From: an uncultured Collinsella sp.
GTDB lineage: Bacteria; Actinomycetota; Coriobacteriia; Coriobacteriales; Coriobacteriaceae
DNA length: 64,000 bases
Direction of reading: 5' to 3'
Assembly: GCA_902494245.1 (NCBI GenBank)
Contig: CABUSR010000001.1
Coordinates: 19,755 to 83,754 of the forward strand
Below are positions 17,632-25,687 of this stretch, one piece after another. The notes under the pieces are model-generated. The model saw nothing but the letters and a program-made list of their open reading frames with translations. It had not been told where the DNA came from and did not search any database. Position 1 is the stretch's first letter; each line of letters starts with the position of its first letter. Made by a program: the position numbers and the translations under genes.

Positions 17632-18513
17632 ATGAGCAATTGGCTTAAGCTCGAGGGCGATGTCTGCGCCGTGACTGGCGCGCTCGGCGGTATGGGCGTC
17701 GAGATTTGCCGCGAGTTCGCCCGCAACGGCGCCAACGTCGTCCTGCTCGACCTAGACGAGGAGAAGGTCAAGGCCGCAGCCGCCGACCTCGCCGCCGAGT
17801 TTGGCATCCACGCCGAGGGCTACAAGATGAACGCCACCAACGAGGCCGAGGTTCAGGCCGCCGTCGATGCCACCATCGCCGACTTCGGCCACGTCGACGT
17901 CCTCGTCAACACCGCCGGCATCCTGCGCTTCGCAGCCATGGAAGACCTGCCGCTGAGCGACTGGGAGCAGGTGCTCAACGTCAACCTCACCGGTTACTTC
18001 ATCACCTCGCAGCGCTTTGGTCGCGAAATGATCAAGGCCGGCCAGGGTCGCCTGGTGCACATCTCGACCGTTGCCAGCCACTCCCCCGAGACGTTCTCGG
18101 GCGTGTACAGCTCCACCAAGGCCGGCGTCAACATGATGTCCAAGATGCTCGCCGCCGAGTGGGGCCCCTACGGCGTCCGCTCCAACTGCGTCGAGCCCTG
18201 CTTCGTTAAGACCCCGATGTCGGCCAACTTCTACGCCGATCCCGAGGTCGAAAAGAGCCGCAGCCGTCTGATCGCCACGCGCCGCATCGGCGAGGTCAGC
18301 GATATCGCCAACGCCGTCATGTTCCTGGCGTCCAAGCGCTCGGACTTTACCACCGGCGACGCCATCAAGGTCGACGGCGGCTTCTCCAACATGATGGGCG
18401 ACCTCACCGCCAAGCCCGGCGGCCGTCGCGCCTATGCCGACAACTACCTCAAGAACAAGGGCGTCGAGCTTTGGTCCGATGAGTCCGGCGTCGCCAAGCC
18501 GACTGACCAGTAA
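17632..18513 (+). CDS. Short-chain dehydrogenase/reductase
   Basis: A 293-residue NAD(P)-dependent oxidoreductase. The nucleotide-binding motif TGALGGMG is near residue 15 and LLDLDEE follows beta-2, with acidic residues suggesting NAD preference. The structural motif is NTAG rather than the usual NNAG. The catalytic triad appears as STVASHS (Ser) and YSSTKAG (Tyr, Lys). The C-terminal ~40 residues extend past the usual fold (RRAYADNYLKNKGVELW). First gene of a catabolic operon; probably oxidises a hydroxyl of a sugar, polyol or acid imported by the next gene's product. Confidence 0.92.
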   Translation: MSNWLKLEGDVCAVTGALGGMGVEICREFARNGANVVLLDLDEEKVKAAAADLAAEFGIHAEGYKMNATNEAEVQAAVDATIADFGHVDVLVNTAGILRFAAMEDLPLSDWEQVLNVNLTGYFITSQRFGREMIKAGQGRLVHISTVASHSPETFSGVYSSTKAGVNMMSKMLAAEWGPYGVRSNCVEPCFVKTPMSANFYADPEVEKSRSRLIATRRIGEVSDIANAVMFLASKRSDFTTGDAIKVDGGFSNMMGDLTAKPGGRRAYADNYLKNKGVELWSDESGVAKPTDQ

Positions 18514-18578
18514 ACCAACCTGACAGGGAGGTCCGCGAATACGCCCGCTCCTCCCCCGTATCGATCAGAAAGAGTCCA

Positions 18579-19835
18579 ATGGCTTCCACCAACTCCAACA
18601 AGGGTCGCGCCGTCGTGCTTTCCGCCGCATGCGTCACCATGTTCTTCATCAGCTCCATCGCGCTGTATTCCGTCGTGAGCAAGAACCTGCTCGCCGTCTA
18701 CCCCGAGTGGTCCAGCGCTCTTACCTGGGCCTTCCCGGTCTTTCAGACCATCATGGCCGTGACGGGCATCTTCGCCGGCCGCATCTCCGATAAGATCGGC
18801 CCGCGCAACGTCGTGATCGCCGCCGCCGTGTGCTACGGCGTGGGCTGGTTCATGTCCGGCACCGTCACCGAGCCGTGGCAGTTCTACCTGTGGTTCTCGC
18901 TCGTCGCTGCCATCGGCAACGGCCTGGGCTACAACCCCGCGCTCACCACCGGTCAAAAGTGGTTCATCGACAAAAAGGGCCTTGCCTCCGGCATCACCCT
19001 GGCCGCTTCGACCGCCGGCCCCGCCGTGCTGTCCCCGGTGCTCGCCTCGTTGCTCATCCCGAGCCTTGGCATCTTTGGCGCCCTTAAGGCGCTCGGCGTC
19101 ATCTTCTTTGTGACGATTGCTGCCTCCGCCCTGTTCCTGAAGGCCCCCGAGGCCGGTTGGCTGCCCGAGGGCTTCGAGGCCCCCAAGGGCGGCGCGCACG
19201 CCGGCACCTTCGGCGACCTCACCCCGGGCGAGATGGTCAAGACCCCGCGCTTCTGGGTCCTCATCGTCACTTTCGCCTTTGCCGCCACCGCGGGCACCCT
19301 GCTCGTGGGCAAGGTTGCCTCCATCGCCGCCGTCCAGCTCTTCGCCGACCCCACGAGCGCCGCGGCCGTCGCCCTCGGCGGTGTGGTGGTCTCCGTCAAC
19401 ACCTGCGCCAACCTGGTCGGCCGCCTGTCCTTTGGCCAGATCATCGACAAGCTCGGCGCCTATAAGTCGCTGCTCATCAGCCTTGTCGTCACCATCGTCG
19501 CCCTCGTCATCATGTCGATGAGCTTTACGCAGAGCATGTTCTTTGTGGCGCTCGCCCTGCTCGGCTTTAGCTTTGGCGCTCTGCTCGTCATCTACCCGCC
19601 GCTCACCGGTGGCGCCTTTGGCACCAGCAACATCGGCGTCAACTACGGCATCATGTTTTTGGGCTATGCCGCTTCCACCTGGATCAGCCAGCCCATCACC
19701 GCCGTGCTGTATCACGCCGAGGCCGGCAGCGCCGCCTACCAGCAGTCCTTCTACGGCGCCATTGTGATCGCCGCCATCGCCGTCGTGCTCACCGTCTACA
19801 TGATGGTCTCCGACAGCAAGAAGAAGTCTGCCTAG
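18579..19835 (+). CDS. MFS transporter, OFA (oxalate/formate antiporter) type
   Basis: A 418-residue major facilitator protein with 12 predicted membrane segments. The loop GRISDKIGPRNVV after helix 2 and GLGYNPALTTGQKWFIDKKG with GLASGITLA match the OFA/monocarboxylate group. A charged central loop (EGFEAPKGGAHAGTFGDLTPGEM) splits the two halves. Its place between two dehydrogenases suggests uptake of an organic acid or sugar acid used by them. RBS AAAGAG upstream of ATG 18579 is weak. A GGGAC-core palindrome follows the stop inside the operon. Confidence 0.9.
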   Translation: MASTNSNKGRAVVLSAACVTMFFISSIALYSVVSKNLLAVYPEWSSALTWAFPVFQTIMAVTGIFAGRISDKIGPRNVVIAAAVCYGVGWFMSGTVTEPWQFYLWFSLVAAIGNGLGYNPALTTGQKWFIDKKGLASGITLAASTAGPAVLSPVLASLLIPSLGIFGALKALGVIFFVTIAASALFLKAPEAGWLPEGFEAPKGGAHAGTFGDLTPGEMVKTPRFWVLIVTFAFAATAGTLLVGKVASIAAVQLFADPTSAAAVALGGVVVSVNTCANLVGRLSFGQIIDKLGAYKSLLISLVVTIVALVIMSMSFTQSMFFVALALLGFSFGALLVIYPPLTGGAFGTSNIGVNYGIMFLGYAASTWISQPITAVLYHAEAGSAAYQQSFYGAIVIAAIAVVLTVYMMVSDSKKKSA

Positions 19836-19843
19836 TTTTACCG

Positions 19844-19874
19844 ATGCGACAAAGGGACGGCCCCTTTGTCGCAT
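19844..19874 (+). repeat. GGGAC-core palindrome inside the operon
   Basis: ATGCGACAAAGGGACGGCCC and its inverted half lie between the MFS and Gfo/Idh genes, whose spacing is only 69 bases. Compared with the copy at 8674, the outer T-A pair has become C-G on both arms. It may attenuate or stabilise the intergenic transcript. Confidence 0.75.
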
Positions 19875-19904
19875 TCCACCGGTCACCAGTATTAAGGAGT
19901 CGAA

Positions 19905-20945
19905 ATGTCTGAGCTCAACCCCGTCCGCATTGCCGTTATCGGCGCCGGCGCCATGGGCCGCAACCACATCCGCTTTGTCACCGAGGAGCCCGAGGCCGAG
20001 CTCGTCGCCATCGCCGACGCCTTTGAGGGCGCCCGCGCCACGGCCGAGGCCGCCGGCGTGCCGTTTTACACCGATCCCGCTCAGATGATGGACGAGGTCA
20101 AGCCCGAGGCCGTCATTATCGCCACCCCCAACGACCTGCACCTGGGCGTTGCCCGCGAGGCCGTGAAGCGCAACATCGTGCCGCTGGTCGAAAAGCCGAT
20201 CTCCAACGATCTCGAGGATGCCCAGGCCTTCGCCGCCGAGGCCGAGACCGCCGGCGTGCCCGTGCTCGTAGGTCAGCACCGTCGCCACAACCCCTTCGTC
20301 AACAAGGCCAAGGAGATCATCGAGTCCGGCGAGCTGGGCAAGCTCACCGTGTCGAGCTTCCACTACATGATCTATAAGAATGACGAGTATTTCGATGTCG
20401 AGTGGCGCCGCAAGAAGGGTGCCGGCCCGATCCTGGTCAACCTGGTGCACGACGTCGACCTGCTCCGCTACCTGCTGGGCGAGCCCGTTGCCGTCCAGGG
20501 CATGCAGTCCAGCGCCGCCCGCGGTTTTGAGACCGAGGACTCCGCCGTGGTCAACGTCCGTTTTGCCGACGGCGCGCTCGCGAGCATGACCATCTCTGAC
20601 GCCACCGCCAGCCCCTGGAACTGGGAGGCGACCGCTCGCGAGGATCCGCAGTACCGCCCCTTCGACGCCGACGCCTACTTTATCGGCGGCACCAAGGGCG
20701 CCCTTTCGCTGCCCCGCCTGCACCAGTTCTCCTACGACGGCGCCTCTAACTGGCACAAGCCGCTGCAGATGGAGATTCCGGCCGTCGACCCGGCACTGCC
20801 GCACAAGATGCAGCTCAAGCACTTTGTGAAGGTTGTCCGCCGCGAGGTCGAGCCCGTCGTGACCCCCGCCGATAACGTCAAGACGCTCACGCTTCTCAAC
20901 GCCATCAAGGAGGCCGCCGAGACCGGCCAGCTCGTTGAGCTGTAA
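19905..20945 (+). CDS. Gfo/Idh/MocA family oxidoreductase
   Basis: A 346-residue NAD(P)-dependent dehydrogenase. The Rossmann motif GAGAMGRNH is at residues ~13-21; the EKPIS motif with catalytic Lys is near residue 98; LVNLVHDVDLLRYLLG carries the usual catalytic His region. Relatives act on inositols, sugars and sugar acids. The gene closes the LysR-linked operon, pairing a second oxidation or epimerisation step with the SDR. RBS AAGGAG precedes ATG 19905; a clear terminator follows at 21017. Confidence 0.92.
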   Translation: MSELNPVRIAVIGAGAMGRNHIRFVTEEPEAELVAIADAFEGARATAEAAGVPFYTDPAQMMDEVKPEAVIIATPNDLHLGVAREAVKRNIVPLVEKPISNDLEDAQAFAAEAETAGVPVLVGQHRRHNPFVNKAKEIIESGELGKLTVSSFHYMIYKNDEYFDVEWRRKKGAGPILVNLVHDVDLLRYLLGEPVAVQGMQSSAARGFETEDSAVVNVRFADGALASMTISDATASPWNWEATAREDPQYRPFDADAYFIGGTKGALSLPRLHQFSYDGASNWHKPLQMEIPAVDPALPHKMQLKHFVKVVRREVEPVVTPADNVKTLTLLNAIKEAAETGQLVEL

Positions 20946-21016
20946 TGCCTTAAGAGCGGGCCGCGGCAAACTCCCCGCCGAGCGCCTCGGCCCGCCACCA
21001 ACAAGCCCCTCTTCTT

Positions 21017-21053
21017 TGCCCCGCGAGCAGCCTCCTGCCCGCGGGGCATTTTG
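21017..21053 (+). terminator. Terminator of the SDR-MFS-oxidoreductase operon
   Basis: Stem TGCCCCGCG/CGCGGGGCA with a 14-base loop, followed by TTTTG, about 70 bases after the stop codon. Confidence 0.85.
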
Positions 21054-21112
21054 CTACCTTGCCGATGATTTTTCTGGGGCGGGGGCTATTTTGCACCTCG
21101 GCTTGATTCGTT

Positions 21113-21274
21113 CGCCACGAAATGGGCCTATCTACTACGTTTAACCGACCACCCTTAACCATACGGAATTTCGCGAAATAAAAACAGCAGGTAGACGGCT
21201 TGCGTATTTTCGGAAAACCGGGGGATGGTCGACCCATACGGTTCAAACGTAGTAGATAGACCGTTTTCGTGGCG
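21113..21274 (+). repeat. 162-bp element with CTATCTACTACGTTT ends, copy F1
   Basis: Terminal inverted repeats CGCCACGAAA...CTATCTACTACGTTT and the complementary right end bound about 100 bases. A second copy, inverted, is at 47007-47169; the two align over the whole length including interior blocks such as GCAGGTAGA and GATTTTCG-like runs. It contains no ORF. Either a short non-autonomous mobile element or a folded RNA. It lies just upstream of tex. Confidence 0.7.
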
Positions 21275-21356
21275 CGGCCCCAAAAACAGTCTTTTGGGAC
21301 GGGTGGTATCCTTGGTAGCCCTGTGCTGCAAACGCACCTTAAACGCAAGGAGTCCC

Positions 21357-23504
21357 ATGGATCTTATCGCCCAGCTCGCCCGCGAGCTCAACCTTAAGGC
21401 CGTCAACATCGAGGCAGCCGTCAAGCTCATCGACGAGGGCAACACCATCCCCTTTATCTCGCGCTACCGCAAAGAAGCCACGGGCGGCATGGACGACGTT
21501 GCCCTGCGCGCGCTCGACGAGCGCCTGTCCTACCTGCGCAATCTTGAGCAACGTAAAGAGGACGTCATTCTGCTCATCGACGCCCAGGGCAAGCTCACGC
21601 CCGAGCTCGAGCAACAGATTCGCGAGGCCACGCAGCTCCAGCGTGTCGAGGACCTCTACAAGCCCTACCGCAAAAAGCGCATGACCCGCGCGCAGAAGGC
21701 CCGCGAGGCAGGCCTGGAGCCACTCGCCAACATGATCATCATGCAGGCTTCGGCCAAGGGCAGCGCACTCGACGCCGCCGCGGCATACGTCAACGAGAAA
21801 GCCGGCTTCGACACGCCCGAAAAGGCGCTCGCCGGGGCGGCGGACATCGTGGCCGAGACGGTGGCCGAGGACCCCGAGAACGTCGCCGACCTGCGCGCCT
21901 TTACGCAGAACACCGCCGATATCGTCGTCGAAGCCACAGACCCCGCCGAGAAGACCCCCTACGAGCCCTACTACAACTTTGACGAGCCGCTGCGCCGTAT
22001 ACCCAACCACCGCGTGCTGGCTATCGACCGCGGCGAGCGCGAGGGCAAGCTCCGCGTGCGCGTGAACGTCGACGGCGCCGCCGCCACGGCACGCCTCGGC
22101 AGCCGTTGGCCCCGACGCCAGGGCGTATTCGCGCCCGTCTTCGATGCCGCCATCGCCGACGGCTACAAGCGCCTCATGGCCCCCTCGCTGGAGCGCGAGG
22201 CCCGCGCCAAACTCACCGTTCGCGCCCAGACCGAGGCCATCAACGTCTTTGCCAAGAACCTTGAGGGCTTGCTCTCGGCACGCCCCGTGCGCGGCGCCCG
22301 CGTGCTCGCGCTCGATCCGGGCTACCGCACCGGCTGCAAGGTCGCCGTCATGGACGAGACCGGCAAGCTACTCGACCACGGCGTGGTCTACCCCACCAAG
22401 CCGCGCCACGACGTCGCCGGCACCAAGCGCGAGCTTGCCCGCCTCGTCAAGAAGGACGGCGTCAACACCATCGTCATCGGCAACGGCACCGCCAGCCGCG
22501 AGACCGAGGAAGTCGTCTCGGAGTTCATTGCCGAGCAGGCGCCCAGCCTTCGCTACACCATCGTCAACGAGGCCGGCGCGTCGGTGTACTCCGCCTCCGA
22601 GCTCGCCAGCCAGGAATATCCCGACCTGGACGTCACCGTGCGTGGCGCCATGAGCCTGGGCCGCCGCCTGCAAGACCCACTGGCAGAGCTCGTCAAGATT
22701 CCGCCCCAGTCCATCGGCGTTGGCCAATACCAGCACGACCTTGACCAGGCCGAACTCTCGCGCACCCTGGGCCACGTGGTGGAAGACGTCGTCAACCGCG
22801 TGGGCGTCGACGTCAACACCGCGAGCGCGAGCCTGTTGGGATACGTATCGGGTATTACGCCGAGCGTGGCCAAAAACATCGTGGCCTACCGCGAGGAAAA
22901 CGGCGCCTTTACCGATCGCCGCCAGCTTAAGAAGGTCCCCAAGCTGGGACCCAAGGCATACCTGAACGCCGCGGGTTTCCTGCGCATTAGCGGCGGCAAG
23001 AACCCACTCGACGCGACAAGCGTCCACCCCGAGAGCTACGAGGTAGCCACGGCCGTCCTGGAGCGCGCCGGCGTTGCGGCAAGCGAGCTCAGCCGCGGCG
23101 GCGTGCCCGACATCGAGCGCCGCCTGGGCAGTATCTCGGCGCTGGCAAGCGACCTGGACTGCGGCACCCTAACGCTCATCGACATCGTCAACGAGCTCAA
23201 AAAGCCCGGCCGCGACCCGCGCGACGACGCGCCCGAGGTGGTCTTTAGCCGCTCAGCGCTTTCCATCGACGACCTGGAGCCCGGCATGGAGCTCAAGGGC
23301 ACGGTGCGCAACGTCGTCGACTTTGGCGCGTTCGTCGACGTGGGCGTGCACCAGGACGGCCTCGTGCACATCTCCAAGCTGGCTAACCGCTTCGTCAAGC
23401 ACCCGAGTGATGTCGTGCGCGTCGGCGACACGGTGAAGGTGTGGGTCGAGAAGGTCGACCGCGACCGCAAGAAGATCTCGCTCACCATGGTGCAGGGGAA
23501 GTAG
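21357..23504 (+). CDS. tex: Tex family RNA-binding transcription accessory protein
   Basis: A 715-residue cytoplasmic protein with the Tex domain order: N-terminal helical region, YqgF/RNase H-like domain (LALDPGYRTGCKVAVMDETG near residue 320), helix-hairpin-helix repeats (VVNRVGVDVNTAS, GITPSVAKNIVAYR) and a C-terminal S1 RNA-binding domain (GTVRNVVDFGAFVDVGVHQDG). Tex binds nucleic acid and influences transcription and RNA turnover. ATG 21357 follows AAGGAGTCCC; upstream in-frame starts lie within repeat F1 and are unlikely. Monocistronic. Confidence 0.95.
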   Translation: MDLIAQLARELNLKAVNIEAAVKLIDEGNTIPFISRYRKEATGGMDDVALRALDERLSYLRNLEQRKEDVILLIDAQGKLTPELEQQIREATQLQRVEDLYKPYRKKRMTRAQKAREAGLEPLANMIIMQASAKGSALDAAAAYVNEKAGFDTPEKALAGAADIVAETVAEDPENVADLRAFTQNTADIVVEATDPAEKTPYEPYYNFDEPLRRIPNHRVLAIDRGEREGKLRVRVNVDGAAATARLGSRWPRRQGVFAPVFDAAIADGYKRLMAPSLEREARAKLTVRAQTEAINVFAKNLEGLLSARPVRGARVLALDPGYRTGCKVAVMDETGKLLDHGVVYPTKPRHDVAGTKRELARLVKKDGVNTIVIGNGTASRETEEVVSEFIAEQAPSLRYTIVNEAGASVYSASELASQEYPDLDVTVRGAMSLGRRLQDPLAELVKIPPQSIGVGQYQHDLDQAELSRTLGHVVEDVVNRVGVDVNTASASLLGYVSGITPSVAKNIVAYREENGAFTDRRQLKKVPKLGPKAYLNAAGFLRISGGKNPLDATSVHPESYEVATAVLERAGVAASELSRGGVPDIERRLGSISALASDLDCGTLTLIDIVNELKKPGRDPRDDAPEVVFSRSALSIDDLEPGMELKGTVRNVVDFGAFVDVGVHQDGLVHISKLANRFVKHPSDVVRVGDTVKVWVEKVDRDRKKISLTMVQGK

Positions 23505-23514
23505 ACCGCAAAAG

Positions 23515-23728
23515 CAAGGGTCCCCCCTCTCGCGACGTGCAAAATCGCGAGTATTCTGCAATTTCCGCCGTTCCGAACGCCCCACAGAGACAATAACGCC
23601 AAAAACAGCCCCCGTTTTAGCGACATTAGAGCCAGAACGGGGGCTGTTCCGTGCTTCACCCAACTGGTAAAAGCCTTTACCTTGCTGAATACTCTCAATT
23701 TTGCACGGCGCAGGCAGGGGCACCTTTG
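23515..23728. mobile_element. MITE-like element with long terminal inverted repeats, copy G3
   Basis: Left end GGGTCCCCCC...GCGACGTGCAAAAT...GAGTATTCTGCAA and right end, inverted, AAGGTGCCCC...GCGCCGTGCAAAAT...GAGTATTCAGCAA; the inner 30 bases match in 26 positions. A second element with the same end sequence is at 50663-50890. There is no coding potential. It occupies the convergent gap between tex and the transaldolase gene. Confidence 0.65.
23604..23648 (-). terminator. Terminator-like hairpin within the MITE-like element
   Basis: AACAGCCCCCGTTTT pairs with AGAACGGGGGCTGTT. On the minus strand it is followed by TTTTTGG, so it would stop transcripts coming from the transaldolase gene. Confidence 0.65.
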
Positions 23729-23784
23729 TCCACGGCAGGATATGGAAGCCTATCGCCAACCTACCGGCAAGCTCGTGCCGGCAG

Positions 23785-23854
23785 CCCCGGCCTTTCCTTT
23801 GCCTAGCACGACCCTCGCGAAGCGCGTGAGCGATAGGGAAAGGAAAGGTCGGGG
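23785..23854. repeat. Hairpin with 16-bp arms (E2)
   Basis: CCCCGGCCTTTCCTTT and AAAGGAAAGGTCGGGG (one G-U compatible mismatch) enclose 38 bases that can form an inner CTCGCG/CGCG stem. It lies 32 bases past the transaldolase stop on the minus strand. The CTTTCCTTT arm resembles that of the hairpin flanking ilvE (50924-51030). Confidence 0.75.
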
Positions 23855-23885
23855 CGAACAGCCCGCGGCGTAGCCAGTGTTCGCG

Positions 23886-24590
23886 TTACGGCAGGATATG
23901 GAAGCCCAAAGCGGCGATATCCTTGGCAAAGCCGCGCACGGTGTCGAGCGAGACCTCGTACGGGTCGCGGCCGATGTTCTTGCGCTTGGCCAGGATGCTG
24001 TTGGGCACCGTAATGATCTGGCAACCGCAGGCCTCGGCCTGGTAAATGTTGATGAGCTCGCGCGTGGATGCCCATAGGACCTCGCAGTTGGGCTTGATGG
24101 CGGCCTTCTTGACCGACTCCGTCATAAACGGAATGGGATCGACGCCGGTGTCGGCGATGCGGCCGGCAAAGAGCGAAATGATGGACGGCGTCTCGGCGTC
24201 AACGGCCTCGACCATCTCATCGACCTGCGTAGGCGTAAAGATGGTAGTGACGTTGACCTTGATGCCGTCGGCCGAAAGCTTGCGCACCAGCTCGGCGGTT
24301 GACTCGCCCTTGGTGGTCACGCACGGAATCTTGACGTAGACGTTCTCGGCCCAGGTAGCGATCTCGCGGGCCTCGACCTCCATGGTCTCGACGTCGTCGG
24401 CAAAAACCTCAAACGAGACGGACACATCGGTGATGTGAGCCAGGACCTCTTTGGCAAACGCGCGGTAATCCATCACGCCGCCCTTCTTCATAAGGGACGG
24501 GTTGGTCGTGAAACCCTGAACGTTGCCGTTCTCGTACATGTCGAGCATGCCTTCGAGGTTTGCACCGTCAGCGAACACCTTGATTGCCAT
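23886..24590 (-). CDS. Transaldolase, TalC/fructose-6-phosphate aldolase type
   Basis: A 234-residue class I aldolase that forms a Schiff base through Lys in VYVKIPCVT (near residue 87). Other family motifs: FADGANLEGM, GFTTNPSLMKKGG, VNVTTIFTP, ISLFAGRIADTG and the C-terminal GCQIITVPNSIL. It transfers dihydroxyacetone units between sugar phosphates in the non-oxidative pentose phosphate pathway, or cleaves fructose-6-phosphate. The length fits the short (TalC) subfamily. ATG 24590 follows AAAGGAATCAGGCAG. The 193-base upstream gap is AT-rich and probably holds its promoter. Confidence 0.93.
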   Translation of the reverse strand: MAIKVFADGANLEGMLDMYENGNVQGFTTNPSLMKKGGVMDYRAFAKEVLAHITDVSVSFEVFADDVETMEVEAREIATWAENVYVKIPCVTTKGESTAELVRKLSADGIKVNVTTIFTPTQVDEMVEAVDAETPSIISLFAGRIADTGVDPIPFMTESVKKAAIKPNCEVLWASTRELINIYQAEACGCQIITVPNSILAKRKNIGRDPYEVSLDTVRGFAKDIAALGFHILP

Positions 24591-24783
24591 CTGCCTGATT
24601 CCTTTCGTTAGCATACGGCCGATAAACTGCTAAACACTTTACCTACGTTTATCAAGGCGTGAACTGCGGTTTTTTATCTTCTCGGCGAACGGTATAAACA
24701 CCTCAGTGTTTGGATTGATAAATCGATTGAGCATGCAAAAGCAAAGAGTCGCAGTTTGAGCAAACGTCAGAACGCAGGATTCA

Positions 24784-25611
24784 TTAGATGAGGCCGAAAT
24801 GCTGCATCGCTGTGACGGTGCCGTCGTGTGCGACATCGTCGGTCACGTAGTCGGCGACCGCCTTGACCTCAGGCATGGCGTTGCCCATGGCGACAGCCGT
24901 CTCGACCGCAGCGAGCATGCCCAGGTCGTTACCCGAATCGCCGAAGCCAAAGGTGCGTGCGTTGCCGGTGCGACCTAGGTATTCCAGCGCTCGCGCCACG
25001 CCCACGCCCTTGTCGATGCCCTTGGGGCTCAGCTCGCGATTCTGACCACCGGTGTTGCACAGCTCAAACTCGCGATCGATAAAGCCATCATCGTTGGCTA
25101 CGCGAGCCAGGTCGCTCGCGACGATGCCTACCTTGCCCACGCGCAGACGGCCGTCGACGCGCATTTCCTCGGTGCTGTGCACCACAGAAGTGCCAATCAG
25201 AGACGACTGCTCAACACCCGCGGGTTCCAGGGCAAAAGTAGCCACGTTGGTCTCGAAAAAGGCTTCAATCCCTGCCGCGGCCATACGGCGTGCAAGCTCC
25301 TCAACAATGTCTTCGTCAAAGCAGTCCTCATACACCACGCGGCCCTCGACCTCGAGCGTGGCGCCCGCCATGGCAACGACGCCCGCGGGGTCGAGCGCAC
25401 GCAAGCTATCGGCGATGAGCCACAGGGGGCGACCCGTGCAGATAAACGCCTTGTGTCCCGCGTCGCGCAGACGATGAAACGCCTCAACGACCGCCTGCGA
25501 GGGGCGAACCGCCGAAAAGTCCTTGTCGGTCATGTTGTCGGGATCGAACGACGTCAGCGTGCCGTCCACGTCAAAAAAGAGCACGGCGGAATCGGGGCAC
25601 GCATCAATCAT
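24784..25611 (-). CDS. HAD superfamily hydrolase, Cof type
   Basis: A 275-residue phosphatase. Motif I FFDVDGTLTSF carries the nucleophile Asp; motif II is FICTGRP; motif IV is GFGDSGNDLGML, typical of subclass IIB Cof/YbjI-like enzymes. These usually dephosphorylate sugar phosphates, phosphorylated vitamers or nucleotides. ATG 25611 has AAAGGAACCCAT ahead of it. Divergent from rlmKL, with 76 bases between starts. Confidence 0.92.
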   Translation of the reverse strand: MIDACPDSAVLFFDVDGTLTSFDPDNMTDKDFSAVRPSQAVVEAFHRLRDAGHKAFICTGRPLWLIADSLRALDPAGVVAMAGATLEVEGRVVYEDCFDEDIVEELARRMAAAGIEAFFETNVATFALEPAGVEQSSLIGTSVVHSTEEMRVDGRLRVGKVGIVASDLARVANDDGFIDREFELCNTGGQNRELSPKGIDKGVGVARALEYLGRTGNARTFGFGDSGNDLGMLAAVETAVAMGNAMPEVKAVADYVTDDVAHDGTVTAMQHFGLI

Positions 25612-25687
25612 ATGGGTTCCTTTCGGGGGGGGAGAGTAAACGAAGTATCCATCATATAATGGAGCGACGCAACCAGAGAGGTCACCC

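Noticed and set aside
17632..18513. Hydroxysteroid dehydrogenase
   Set aside because: Collinsella encodes such SDRs, but this one lies in a LysR-linked operon with an OFA carrier and a Gfo/Idh enzyme, which fits sugar or organic-acid catabolism better; the sequence alone does not decide.
18444..20969. 841-codon frame opposite the MFS and Gfo/Idh genes
   Set aside because: Antisense shadow; repeated Gly/Asp/His-rich composition and no plausible domains, while the plus strand has three well-defined genes.
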